A stretch of DNA of 12,407 nt from positions 1 through 12,407 of the forward strand of contig DKJA01000190.1 in the NCBI GenBank assembly GCA_002454505.1, in the 5' to 3' direction. Origin of the DNA: Oxalobacteraceae bacterium UBA6704. Lineage in GTDB: Bacteria; Pseudomonadota; Gammaproteobacteria; Burkholderiales; Burkholderiaceae_D. This document shows, in pieces, positions 5,864 through 12,407 of this stretch (position 1 is its first letter; each line of letters begins with the position of its first letter). Below the pieces are notes generated by a model. That model was given only the letters and a program-made list of their open reading frames with translations, did not search any database and was not told where the DNA came from. A program made the translations under genes and the position numbers.

Positions 5864-6768
5864 TGGACGGCCTGGCCTTCGCCACGGACGACCTGTCCCT
5901 CCGCTACCGCAACAAGCTGGCGCTGGACCGGCTCACATTGCACGTGCCGCGCGGCGGCATCCATGCCGTCGTTGGTGCCAACGGCGCCGGCAAATCGTCG
6001 CTGTTCCGCGTGCTGCTCGGTTTCGAGTCCGCCACCGCCGGCCGCGCCACCGTGCTCGGTCACGACAGCGCGCACCTGCCGCAGGCGCTGCGCGGCCGCA
6101 TCGGCTTCGTCAACGAAGAGCATTCGCTGCCCGGCTGGCTGACGGTGACGCAGCTGGCGAACCTGCAACGCCGCCAATATGCGCGCTGGCAGCAGGCCCG
6201 TTACGACGAGGTGGTCGCCAACTTCAACGTGCTGCCGGAGCAGAAGATCGCCCAGCTGTCGCGCGGTGAACGGGCTGGCGTGAACCTCGCGCTCGCGCTG
6301 GCGCAAGGCCCGGAACTGCTGATCCTCGATGAGCCCACGCTGGGCCTGGACGTCGTTGCCAAGCGGGCCTTCCTCGAAGCGCTGATGTTTACCGCGCTGG
6401 ACGACGGCTCCACCATCGTCTACTGCTCGCACCAGATGGAGGAAATCGAACGCGTGGCGGACAACCTGATCGTGCTGGACCGGGGCCGCCTGCGCCACAT
6501 GGCCGCGCCCGACGCATTCTGCGAACGCATGCGGCTGTGGATCGCCGAGTTCCCGTTCCAGCTGCCCGATCTCACCACCCTGCCCGGCCTGCTGGAAGTG
6601 CGCCAGCTTGACGGTCTCGCCCACCTGATCGTGTTCGACCAGGGCGACGAGATTGACGCGCGCCTGCGCCTGCTGGGTGCGCGCACCGTGCAGCAGATGC
6701 CGGTCAGCCTGGAGCGCGCCGTCAACGGCCTGCTCGCCCACGGCCATGCCGGCCGCCACGCCGCCTGA
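5863..6768 (+). CDS. ABC transporter ATP-binding protein
   Basis: A 301-residue ATPase of the YtrB/BcrA-like ABC-2 type. It has Walker A GANGAGKSS (38-46), a Q-loop region reading GFVNEEHSLPGWLTV with Glu where Gln is usual, a signature LSRGERAG in place of LSGGQ, Walker B LLILDEPTLGLD and the H-loop IVYCSHQMEE. About 90 residues follow the core, as in exporters of this group. It is cytoplasmic and should power the permease encoded 12 nt downstream. I chose ATG 5863, which shares one base with the GntR TGA and has GGAG 6 nt upstream; a GTG at 5860 is the alternative. The Q-loop and signature changes are seen in related ABC-2 ATPases, so activity is still expected. Confidence 0.93.
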   Translation: MDGLAFATDDLSLRYRNKLALDRLTLHVPRGGIHAVVGANGAGKSSLFRVLLGFESATAGRATVLGHDSAHLPQALRGRIGFVNEEHSLPGWLTVTQLANLQRRQYARWQQARYDEVVANFNVLPEQKIAQLSRGERAGVNLALALAQGPELLILDEPTLGLDVVAKRAFLEALMFTALDDGSTIVYCSHQMEEIERVADNLIVLDRGRLRHMAAPDAFCERMRLWIAEFPFQLPDLTTLPGLLEVRQLDGLAHLIVFDQGDEIDARLRLLGARTVQQMPVSLERAVNGLLAHGHAGRHAA

Positions 6769-6780
6769 GGGAGCCATCCG

Positions 6781-8583
6781 ATGCGTGAATTATTCCTGTC
6801 CGAGTGCCGCCGCTTCCGCAATGCGGCCGCCATCGCGGCGCTGGTGCATGCGGCGCTGCTGTTCCTGCTGTGCCGCACGATGGAGCCGTTGCAGATGGGC
6901 TGGCGCGAGCAGCTCGTTATGCTGTGCTGCCATGCGGCGGCCGGCCTGGCATTTGGCCTCTACCAGTTCGGCAGCTGGCGCCAGCCGAACCGGTGGATCT
7001 GGCTGATGCACCGGCCCCTGCCGCAATGGCGGATCGCCGCGGCACTGGGCGCGGCGTCGGTGGTGCTGCTGTTTGCCGCGATCGGCCTGCCGCTGCTGGG
7101 CGCCACCGCGCTGCTGCGCGCGCTCACCACGCGTGTCGTCGATTCGCACCATGTCGCCGTGGTGCTGTATGCGTTCGTGTTCTCGGTCATCGCCTGGCTG
7201 TGCGGCGCTTACGTCATGCTGAGCCGCAGCCGGCTGGCGATTGCCGTCGCCGTGCTGCCGTGCGTTCTGCTGCTGCGCATGGCCAATGCGTGGACGATGC
7301 TGGCAGTGGCCGTGTGTTGCGCCATGCTGCTGGCCGCCGTCGTGCTGTATGCAGTCAAGCCGAATCGCGCCGCGCCGGTGCGCCGCATCGGTGCCGTCAT
7401 CACCGCGCTGCCGCTGCTGGTCGCGTTTTACTGCGCGCTGGTGTTCGGCGGCTCGATGCTATATCAGAGTGGGCTGATCGTCGCCGGCATGCATCCGCTG
7501 AATGGCGACCGCGCGCCGGCCGGCGGCGTGGCGGAAGCGCAGCGCGCACAGCCGGTGGACCTGCTGCGGCTTGGGCTGGCCGCATCCTCCGATCCGCGTG
7601 CACCGCAGTGGCGCCGCCAGGTCGCGCTGCTGGACGTGCAGCGCCTGACGCCGATGCTGGACCGCTATCCGGTACGCCATCCGCTGGCGCACGAGACGCT
7701 GGTGACGTTCCACGATCCGGCCACCGCCACCGATTGGACGTTCAGCCATGACAGCCTCGCCTACGCGGGCCGCGACCGTTATTCCGGCGCCGCGCGCGAT
7801 GCACGTGATCCGATCGGCGCACCGTTCGCCGCGCCGCCCGTGCAGCTGGGCGCCGCCGCTGTCCTGCCGCAGCAGGTGCGCGTACTGGAGAACGATCCGT
7901 CGGGCTGGCGCACTGTATTGACGATGCGGGCGGACGAAACGCTGCTGTCCTTGCCCGACCTGCCGTTCCGCCGGCCCGGCCTGCACTACGCGCTGACAGA
8001 CAAGCGGCTGATCGCGCTGGCCCGCATCGATGACGATCTCGTGGAACGCTACAGCGTGCCGCTGCCCGGTCCCGCGGCCGATCTGGCGCGCGTGGATATC
8101 GCGCCGCTGCTCGATGGCGCGCTGGTGTCGTTCACGTTCGGCGCGCACATGATCGACGGTGTCGCCGGCGGCGCGCAGATCGTGCTGGCCGTCGATGCGG
8201 CCGGCCGCGCGGCCGAAGTGGCGCGGCGGCCGCTGTCGCACGATTACGCGGTGCTGCTGGAACACCGCGGGTGGTGGGTGTCGCCCGCGCTGAATGCCAT
8301 GGCGGCGCTGCCGGACCGGCTGCTCGATGACGGCACCGTGCTGCGCATCGGCACGCTGCCCCGGCCACCAGTTGCCGTCCTGGCCGCGCTGGTGGCTGCA
8401 CTGGTCAGCGCGCTCGCATCATGGGCCTGGCTGCGCGGGTCGGCGGCGTCGCCACGTACGCGCATCGCGTGGACGGCGGCCGGCCTGCTGCTCGGTCCAC
8501 CGGCGCTGCTGACGCTCGCGATGCTGGAGCCGCGGCCCGCCCGGTTGCCGGCGGCCTTGCCCGCGATGCCGCTGCCCGCCTGA
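6781..8583 (+). CDS. ABC transporter permease with large soluble insert
   Basis: A 600-residue membrane protein. By eye, hydrophobic segments lie near residues 14-32, 45-62, 85-107, 125-146, 152-167, 171-191 and 203-223. A soluble stretch of about 300 residues (roughly 230-525) follows, then two more membrane segments near 530-550 and 562-582. With seven N-terminal helices and a cytoplasmic N-terminus the soluble part would face the periplasm, but the helix count is an estimate. It is the partner of the ATPase 12 nt upstream; the start at 6781 has GAGGGAG before it. The soluble part has strand-like, repetitive character (for example WTFSHDSLAYAGRDRYSG, WRTVLTMRADETLLSLPDLPF), but I recognise no named domain. 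The very high GC matches its neighbours. The assignment as permease rests on context plus hydropathy; the substrate is unknown. Confidence 0.8.
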   Translation: MRELFLSECRRFRNAAAIAALVHAALLFLLCRTMEPLQMGWREQLVMLCCHAAAGLAFGLYQFGSWRQPNRWIWLMHRPLPQWRIAAALGAASVVLLFAAIGLPLLGATALLRALTTRVVDSHHVAVVLYAFVFSVIAWLCGAYVMLSRSRLAIAVAVLPCVLLLRMANAWTMLAVAVCCAMLLAAVVLYAVKPNRAAPVRRIGAVITALPLLVAFYCALVFGGSMLYQSGLIVAGMHPLNGDRAPAGGVAEAQRAQPVDLLRLGLAASSDPRAPQWRRQVALLDVQRLTPMLDRYPVRHPLAHETLVTFHDPATATDWTFSHDSLAYAGRDRYSGAARDARDPIGAPFAAPPVQLGAAAVLPQQVRVLENDPSGWRTVLTMRADETLLSLPDLPFRRPGLHYALTDKRLIALARIDDDLVERYSVPLPGPAADLARVDIAPLLDGALVSFTFGAHMIDGVAGGAQIVLAVDAAGRAAEVARRPLSHDYAVLLEHRGWWVSPALNAMAALPDRLLDDGTVLRIGTLPRPPVAVLAALVAALVSALASWAWLRGSAASPRTRIAWTAAGLLLGPPALLTLAMLEPRPARLPAALPAMPLPA

Positions 8584-8605
8584 CCTTTTACTATAAGGAG
8601 AAGCC

Positions 8606-10591
8606 ATGTACAGCCACCCGCGCTTGCGGGCGGCGCGTCCCTGCACGCGCCCGCTCTTGTGGATTGCCACCCTTTTCATGTGCCACTGCGCCGCCACGGC
8701 ACAGCCGCTGGCTGCCGATGCGCTGCTGCGTCAGCCACACTTGCGGGCCGTCGAACTGGCGCCGGACGGCAGTTCGGTCGCCTACCTGGCCGGCGACGAG
8801 CGCACCGCGAGCCTGCGCCTGTTCGACACGCGCACCGGCGCCACCCGCCAGCTGCTGGCCGATGCCGGCAAGGCGCGGCTCGCATGGTCGGCGGATGGCA
8901 CGACCTTGTTCCTCGACGACGGCAAGGGGGCTTCCGCCATCGACGTCGGCACCGGCCAGGCCGCGCGCATCGCCGTCTTCGCCAAGGGCGAGCGGATGCT
9001 GCGCGCGGACGGCGTCAGCCCGCATCACGTGCTGGTTGAACGGTGGGATGCGGGCCGCTACCGGCTGTCTCGCGTCGGCACCGACGGTTCGGCCGAAACG
9101 CTGTACGACGGCCCGCGCCGGGTTTACGACGTGCTGCTGGGCGCGGACGGCAAACTGGCCGTCATCCGCACGCTGGCCGACGACTACAGCCAGCTCATCT
9201 CGCACCGGCGCGGCGGCCAGTGGACCGAAGCAATGCGCTGCCGACCGCTGCGCGCGTGCCAACCCGTGGCGATATCGCCGGACGGGCGCACGATCACGCT
9301 GCTGGCCGCGCCGGACGGCGACCGCCGCTCACTGGTCGCGCTGGATACGGTCACGGGCAAGCAGCGCGTGCTGCACAGCGATCCGGCGCGGGTAGCGGAT
9401 CTCGGCAAAGCGGTGCTGGCGCCCGCCACGCGACAGCCTTTGCTGGCCACCTACGACCTGCCGCGCCGCCGCAGCCATGGCCTGACGCCGGCCGCGGCGA
9501 AAGCCGCCGCGGACATCGGGCGCCGCTTTCCGGACACCGATATCGCCATCGCACCGTCCACCGGCAACTGGCTGCTGACGGAAACGGGGAGCCGCCTGCA
9601 GCACCCGCGCTACTGGCTGTATCAGCCGGCCAGGCGCACCTTCCGCGAAGTGCTGGCGGACGAACGTGCCCGCGGCGAGCCGCTGCCGGAACGGCAACTG
9701 GCGGCGAAGCAGCCGGTCACGTACCGCGCGTCGGACGGCATGCCGCTGCACGGCTACGTGACCTTGCCGCCGGGCCGCGCCGCCGCGACAGCGCCGCTGG
9801 TAACGCTGGTGCACGGCGGCCCATGGAGCCGGTACGACAATGGCTACACAGTGCTCGCACAGTTCCTGGCCAGCCGCGGCGTGGCTGTGTTCCAGCCGAA
9901 CTTCCGTGCATCGACCGGCTATGGCGACCGCTACATGCTGGCCGCCGGCACCAGCTTCGGCAACGGCCGCGTGCAGCAGGACATCCTCGACGGCATCGGC
10001 TGGCTGCTGGCGCAAGGCATCGGCCGCCGCGACCGGCTCGCCATTGCCGGCGATTCCTTCGGCGGCTACACGACGCTGCTGGCACTGACCCATACGCCGG
10101 CCATGTTCCGCTTCGGCCTGGCGGCCGCGCCGCCAACGGATTTCACACGTGTGCTGCACCTCGCGGACGACGCCAGCCGTACGGGCAGCGAGGATGTGCC
10201 GCTGGCGGTCGTCTTTCGGGAAATGGGGATCGATACGGCGTCGGAGGCCGCCTTGCTCCCCATCGCAGCCGATGCACCGGCCCGCCATCCGGAACGGGTG
10301 ACGCAGCCCCTGGTGCTGATGGCGGGTGCGCTCGATGAAACGGTGGCACTGGCCGGTGTGGTCGATTACGCCGCGCAACTGGAAGGATTGGGCAAGCCGG
10401 TGACGCTGCTGGTGGCGCCGGACGAAGGCCACAATCCCCGCCAGCCGGTGACGCGAGCCGCCTACCTGCATTTGCTGGAGCGCCTGCTGCACCGCTATCT
10501 CGACGGACCGGTGCCGGCCCCGGCGGCGCCGCAACTGCAGCGCTACCTGGACCGCAACGTCAAACTGGACCGGGCCTTCGGCGCGGGATGA
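8606..10591 (+). CDS. Exported S9-family peptidase (prolyl oligopeptidase-like)
   Basis: A 661-residue serine hydrolase. Residues 1-32 look like a signal peptide (Arg-rich start, LLWIATLFM core, A-T-A before Gln33), so it should act in the periplasm or outside. Residues about 40-360 carry the beta-propeller pattern (VELAPDGSSVAYLAGDE, LAWSADGTTLFLDD, VAISPDGRTITLLA). The alpha/beta hydrolase domain (about 370-635) has the oxyanion HGGPW (403-407), nucleophile Ser484 in GDSFGG, Asp577 in AGALDETV and His609 in DEGHN, a full triad. GDSFGG replaces the commoner GGSYGG. It is most like S9C peptidases, which trim short peptides. It starts 22 nt after the permease with AAGGAG upstream, so it is probably the last gene of the operon. 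A lasso-peptide isopeptidase is a remote alternative; no lasso biosynthesis gene is present. Confidence 0.9.
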   Translation: MYSHPRLRAARPCTRPLLWIATLFMCHCAATAQPLAADALLRQPHLRAVELAPDGSSVAYLAGDERTASLRLFDTRTGATRQLLADAGKARLAWSADGTTLFLDDGKGASAIDVGTGQAARIAVFAKGERMLRADGVSPHHVLVERWDAGRYRLSRVGTDGSAETLYDGPRRVYDVLLGADGKLAVIRTLADDYSQLISHRRGGQWTEAMRCRPLRACQPVAISPDGRTITLLAAPDGDRRSLVALDTVTGKQRVLHSDPARVADLGKAVLAPATRQPLLATYDLPRRRSHGLTPAAAKAAADIGRRFPDTDIAIAPSTGNWLLTETGSRLQHPRYWLYQPARRTFREVLADERARGEPLPERQLAAKQPVTYRASDGMPLHGYVTLPPGRAAATAPLVTLVHGGPWSRYDNGYTVLAQFLASRGVAVFQPNFRASTGYGDRYMLAAGTSFGNGRVQQDILDGIGWLLAQGIGRRDRLAIAGDSFGGYTTLLALTHTPAMFRFGLAAAPPTDFTRVLHLADDASRTGSEDVPLAVVFREMGIDTASEAALLPIAADAPARHPERVTQPLVLMAGALDETVALAGVVDYAAQLEGLGKPVTLLVAPDEGHNPRQPVTRAAYLHLLERLLHRYLDGPVPAPAAPQLQRYLDRNVKLDRAFGAG

Positions 10592-10592
10592 C

Positions 10593-10621
10593 ATGGCACA
10601 AACCTGGCTCGGCGATATAAG
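10593..10621 (+). promoter_or_regulatory. Possible promoter of the HTH gene
   Basis: -35 ATGGCA (10593-10598, 4 of 6), a 17-nt spacer and -10 TATAAG (10616-10621, 5 of 6). Transcription would begin near 10628, at the start of the inverted repeat, leaving a leader of about 50 nt. Confidence 0.4.
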
Positions 10622-10626
10622 CCAAA

Positions 10627-10666
10627 CTGGTTGCACCCCGGGCCGCGGGCCCGTGACGTCAACCAG
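10627..10666. promoter_or_regulatory. Nested inverted repeat upstream of the HTH gene
   Basis: Outer arms CTGGTTG (10627-10633) and CAACCAG (10660-10666) are perfectly complementary and enclose a GC hairpin CGGGCC-GCG-GGCCCG (10639-10653). It ends 11 nt before the HTH start and has no T tract. It could be an autoregulatory operator, a leader hairpin, or a 3' boundary for the peptidase transcript; sequence alone does not decide. Confidence 0.5.
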
Positions 10667-10677
10667 CGAGCGCTCCC

Positions 10678-11010
10678 ATGAATGCCTTCACGAATGTGCA
10701 GATCATCAACGGGCCGAACGGCGAGCCCGTCTACGTCGTGATTCCTTATGCCACTTATATGCAGACGCAGTCGCGCCAGCACAGCGGCCACGTGCCGCAC
10801 CAGGTGGTGGCGCTGATCGCCGACCATGGCTGGACGCCGGCCCGCGCGTGGCGCGATTACCTGGGCCTGACGCAGCAGGAGATTGCTTCGCGGATGGGCA
10901 TCACCCAGCCCGCCTACGCGCAGCAGGAGGCCGGCCAGCGGCCACGGCGCATCACGCGGGAGCGGATCGCCGCGGCAATGGGGATTGCGCCGCAGATGCT
11001 GGATTTATAG
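10678..11010 (+). CDS. XRE-type HTH protein with short Phd-like N-terminus (antitoxin-like)
   Basis: A 110-residue protein. Residues about 62-105 are an XRE/Cro helix-turn-helix: YLGLTQQEIASRMGITQPAYAQQEAGQRP, then an Arg-rich ITRERIAAAMGI helix. The N-terminal 30 residues (QIINGPNGEPVYVVIPYATYM) resemble the opening strand pattern of Phd/YefM-type antitoxins, where a GxPVxVVxPYxxY signature is common. Together these suggest an antitoxin-style autorepressor, but no RelE/HigB-like toxin gene lies on either side: the peptidase precedes it and a repeat element follows. It may be an orphan or act on a distant partner. The ATG at 10678 has only a weak ribosome-binding site. The TAG stop shares its G with the left edge of repeat copy 2. 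Confidence 0.75.
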   Translation: MNAFTNVQIINGPNGEPVYVVIPYATYMQTQSRQHSGHVPHQVVALIADHGWTPARAWRDYLGLTQQEIASRMGITQPAYAQQEAGQRPRRITRERIAAAMGIAPQMLDL

Positions 11011-11031
11011 GGGACTGTCATGGGGACTGTC
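11010..11031 (+). repeat. 12-bp partial duplication at the left edge of repeat copy 2
   Basis: GGGGACTGTCAT (11010-11021) is followed by GGGGACTGTC (11022-11031), the start of the element's first palindrome. Its first G is the last base of the HTH gene's TAG. The arrangement mirrors the 17-bp duplication at copy 1. Confidence 0.8.
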
Positions 11032-11126
11032 CCCAACGGGGCCTGTCCCCGGGGTTGCTTTTCTCGCTGTTTCCGCACGACGTCAAAAGCAACCCCGGGG
11101 ACAGTCCCCATACGGGGACAGTCCCC
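11022..11126. repeat. REPIN-like inverted repeat element, copy 2
   Basis: The left arm (11022-11062) is GGGGACTGTCCCC, AAC, GGGGCCTGTCCCC, GGGG and TTGCTTTT. The right arm (11085-11126) is its inverse, with AAAAGCAA, CCCC and two GGGGACAGTCCCC units 4 nt apart. The loop is 22 nt. It is the same family as copy 1, with the stem extended by eight A/T-rich base pairs at the loop side. It lies between the converging HTH and rnfH genes and ends 8 nt before the rnfH stop, so its hairpin could shield both 3' ends. Confidence 0.85.
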
Positions 11127-11134
11127 CGCCGGCC

Positions 11135-11416
11135 TCAACCCTTCTTGGCCCGCCGCCGCCGCGCATCCTTCGGATCGGCGATCAGCGGCCGGTAGATCTC
11201 GATGCGGTCGCGGGGCTGCAGCACGGTGTCCAGCGTTTTCTTCTTGCCGTAGATCCCCACCGGCATCGTCACCAGGTTGATCTCCGGCGCATCCTGCAGG
11301 ATGCCGGACAGCTCGATGGCCTGGCCGATGGTCGTGCCGGCATCCACGTCCAGCGCACGGAGCAGCGGCTCCGGGCCGGGCGCGTAGGCCAGCGAGACCT
11401 TGATACGTTCAGCCAT
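11135..11416 (-). CDS. rnfH: RnfH-family ubiquitin-like protein (RatB/PasI homologue)
   Basis: A 93-residue beta-grasp protein. MAERIKVSLAYAPGPEP opens the fold, VDAGTTIGQAIELSGI follows, then VGIYGKKKTLDTVLQPRDRIEIYRPL, the family hallmark, and a basic tail DPKDARRRRAKKG. In E. coli the homologue lies next to ratA and smpB and has been called RatB/PasI, a proposed antitoxin of RatA; its biochemical role is not settled. Here its ATG (11416-11414) overlaps the ratA stop by 8 nt, so the two are co-translated with ratA first. The length is normal and the frame intact. Confidence 0.93.
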   Translation of the reverse strand: MAERIKVSLAYAPGPEPLLRALDVDAGTTIGQAIELSGILQDAPEINLVTMPVGIYGKKKTLDTVLQPRDRIEIYRPLIADPKDARRRRAKKG

Positions 11417-11840
11417 ACACCGTCTCGGCGCGCTTCGTGAAGGAATCGACCATGCTGTTGGCGATCATGCCGAACACGGGGCCGATCACCTGTTCCAGCA
11501 GCCGGCTGGAAAACTCGTAATTCAGGTCGAGTTCCACCTTGCAGGCGTCGTCGCGCAGCGGCTTGAAGGTCCATGTGCCGTTCAGGGTCTTGAAAGGACC
11601 GTCCACGAGGCTCATCTTGATCAGCGTGGGCGGCGTATTCGTGTTCGCCGTCGTAAAATTCTGGCGCACGCCGTGGAAATTGATGCCGACCGAAGCGACC
11701 ACGGAGTTTTCGCCCCGTTCGCGCACTTCAACGCCGCCACACCAGGGCAGGAATTTGGGATAATCCTCCACCCGGTCCACCAGATCGAACATCTGCTGCG
11801 CGCTGTAGCCGAGAAAAACCGATTTGTGCACTGCTGCCAT
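11409..11840 (-). CDS. ratA: RatA/PasT START-domain protein (Coq10/cyclase-like)
   Basis: A 143-residue protein of the polyketide cyclase/START (Coq10) family: HKSVFLGYSAQQMFDLVDRVEDYPKFLPWCGGVEV at the start and LDLNYEFSSRLLEQVIGPVFGMIANSMVDSFTKRAE at the end, the long C-terminal helix of the fold. E. coli RatA is reported to bind 50S subunits and hinder 70S formation, and members also link to ubiquinone use. The ATG at 11840 is preferred because the protein then begins as homologues do (MAAVHKSV); an in-frame ATG at 11879 would add 13 unusual residues and intrude on the divergent smpB promoter region. It precedes rnfH in a two-gene unit and diverges from smpB. Confidence 0.93.
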   Translation of the reverse strand: MAAVHKSVFLGYSAQQMFDLVDRVEDYPKFLPWCGGVEVRERGENSVVASVGINFHGVRQNFTTANTNTPPTLIKMSLVDGPFKTLNGTWTFKPLRDDACKVELDLNYEFSSRLLEQVIGPVFGMIANSMVDSFTKRAETVYG

Positions 11841-11870
11841 TTTTAACCGTTTGCTATCATGTTGTACGAA

Positions 11871-11889
11871 TCGCGCCATTGTTGCGCGA
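11871..11889. promoter_or_regulatory. Small inverted repeat in the ratA-smpB divergent region
   Basis: TCGCGC (11871-11876) and GCGCGA (11884-11889) are inverted around a 7-nt loop near the middle of the 94-nt gap. It could be a shared control site. A TATCAT (-10-like) lies at 11855-11860 on the plus strand, but I find no convincing -35 for either gene. Confidence 0.25.
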
Positions 11890-11934
11890 ACGAAGTCCGT
11901 AGTTTAACCGACCCGCGCCATATAGACATTTCAC

Positions 11935-12384
11935 ATGACCATTGCCGATAACAAGAAAGCCTTCCACGACTACTTCATCGAAGACCGCTACGAAGCGGGC
12001 ATCGTCCTTGAAGGCTGGGAAGTGAAGGCGATCCGCGATGCGCGCGTCCAGATCAAGGAAGCCTACGTTACGATCCGCGATAACGAACTTTACCTGTTCG
12101 GCGCGCACATCAGCGCACTGCCCACCGCCTCGACCCACATCCACCCGGAAGCGGTGCGTACCCGCAAGCTGCTGCTGCACCGCCAGGAGGTTGACAAGCT
12201 CATCGGTAAAGTGGAGCGGGCCGGCTACACGCTGGTGCCGCTGAACCTGCACTACAAGGGCGGCCGCGTGAAATGCGAGATCGGCCTGGCCAAGGGCAAG
12301 AAGCAGCACGACAAGCGCGCCACCGAAAAGGACCGCGACGCCAACCGCGAGGTACAGGCGGCGATGAAGCAGAACAAGCGCTGA
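11935..12384 (+). CDS. smpB: SsrA-binding protein (trans-translation)
   Basis: A 149-residue RNA-binding protein that brings tmRNA (SsrA) to stalled ribosomes, so that the nascent chain is tagged and the ribosome released. The family path is complete: NKKAFHDYFIEDRYEAGIVLEGWEVKAIR (about 6-34), the ELYLFGAHIS strand, RTRKLLLHRQEVDKL (75-89), then GYTLVPLNLHYKGGRVKCEIGLAKGKKQHDKR, and a basic C-terminal tail (to MKQNKR) that enters the mRNA channel. Length and motifs are normal. The ATG at 11935 has no clear Shine-Dalgarno sequence. It diverges from ratA-rnfH, the arrangement I recall for many proteobacteria. The last 23 nt of the window hold nothing further. Confidence 0.98.
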   Translation: MTIADNKKAFHDYFIEDRYEAGIVLEGWEVKAIRDARVQIKEAYVTIRDNELYLFGAHISALPTASTHIHPEAVRTRKLLLHRQEVDKLIGKVERAGYTLVPLNLHYKGGRVKCEIGLAKGKKQHDKRATEKDRDANREVQAAMKQNKR

Positions 12385-12407
12385 TGCAAACCGGTGACAG
12401 GCTCTTG

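Noticed and set aside
5638..6777. 379-codon minus-strand ORF opposite gntR and the ABC ATPase
   Set aside because: Both plus-strand genes have clear motifs and start signals; this frame shows none.
8606..10591. Lasso-peptide isopeptidase (Atxe2-like) interpretation of the S9 hydrolase
   Set aside because: No precursor, maturation protease, cyclase or TonB receptor gene is seen in the window; general S9C-type peptidase is the safer call.
9329..10636. 435-codon minus-strand ORF opposite the S9 peptidase
   Set aside because: Shadow of the peptidase, which has a complete catalytic triad in the plus frame.
10639..10653. Intrinsic terminator after the peptidase gene
   Set aside because: The GC hairpin has no following T tract; kept only as part of the nested inverted repeat.
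5293..11126. CRISPR array or IS-element terminal repeats
   Set aside because: The repeats are paired inverted palindromes at two distant sites, with no regular spacer array and no transposase gene between them, so neither CRISPR nor a simple transposon fits.
11841..11879. Upstream in-frame start for ratA at 11879
   Set aside because: The added 13 residues do not look like the family start, and the resulting gene would take up much of the divergent promoter region.

Overview
The window looks like a chromosomal segment of a high-GC betaproteobacterium, most likely Oxalobacteraceae (Massilia/Duganella-like). The basis is the Burkholderiales-style guaB, guaA, rnfH, ratA and smpB gene set and GGGGACTGTCCCC-type palindromic repeats. 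The genus is inferred from remembered gene context and was not computed.

Layout. (1) 1-420: the 3' end of a LysR-type regulator, with a probable intrinsic terminator at 540-568. (2) 609-1412, minus strand: a lower-GC patch with a zeta-toxin/UNAG-kinase-like P-loop protein. Its stop codon overlaps (ATGA) the start of a 58-residue protein that is probably its partner. (3) 1458-4616, minus strand: guaB then guaA, the two steps from IMP to GMP, with a strong hairpin terminator between them. (4) 4773-5273, plus strand: a DUF4124-type exported protein divergent from guaB. (5) 5276-11126: an accessory block bounded by two copies of a ~100-bp inverted-repeat (REP/REPIN-like) element. It holds a YtrA-subfamily GntR repressor with a clear operator, an ABC ATPase, a permease with a ~300-residue soluble insert, an exported S9 (prolyl-oligopeptidase) hydrolase and a small XRE-type HTH protein. 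(6) 11135-12384: rnfH (ratB-like) and ratA on the minus strand, overlapping by 8 nt, and divergent smpB, a conserved translation/ribosome-quality neighbourhood.

How they work together. guaBA supplies GMP. The GntR-ABC-permease-peptidase set is packed like one operon (TGATG overlap, then 12- and 22-nt gaps), starting from a promoter whose -10 overlaps a 9+9-bp palindrome. A plausible reading is a stress- or drug-responsive membrane system in which a transporter and a periplasmic peptidase deal with the same peptide-like compound; the substrate cannot be told from sequence.

Most worth following up: the toxin-first zeta/small-protein pair, the two REPIN-like elements that abut TAG stop codons and bracket the accessory block, and the ABC-plus-S9-peptidase operon. 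Nothing here is a wholly unfamiliar class of system; the novelty, if any, is in these combinations.
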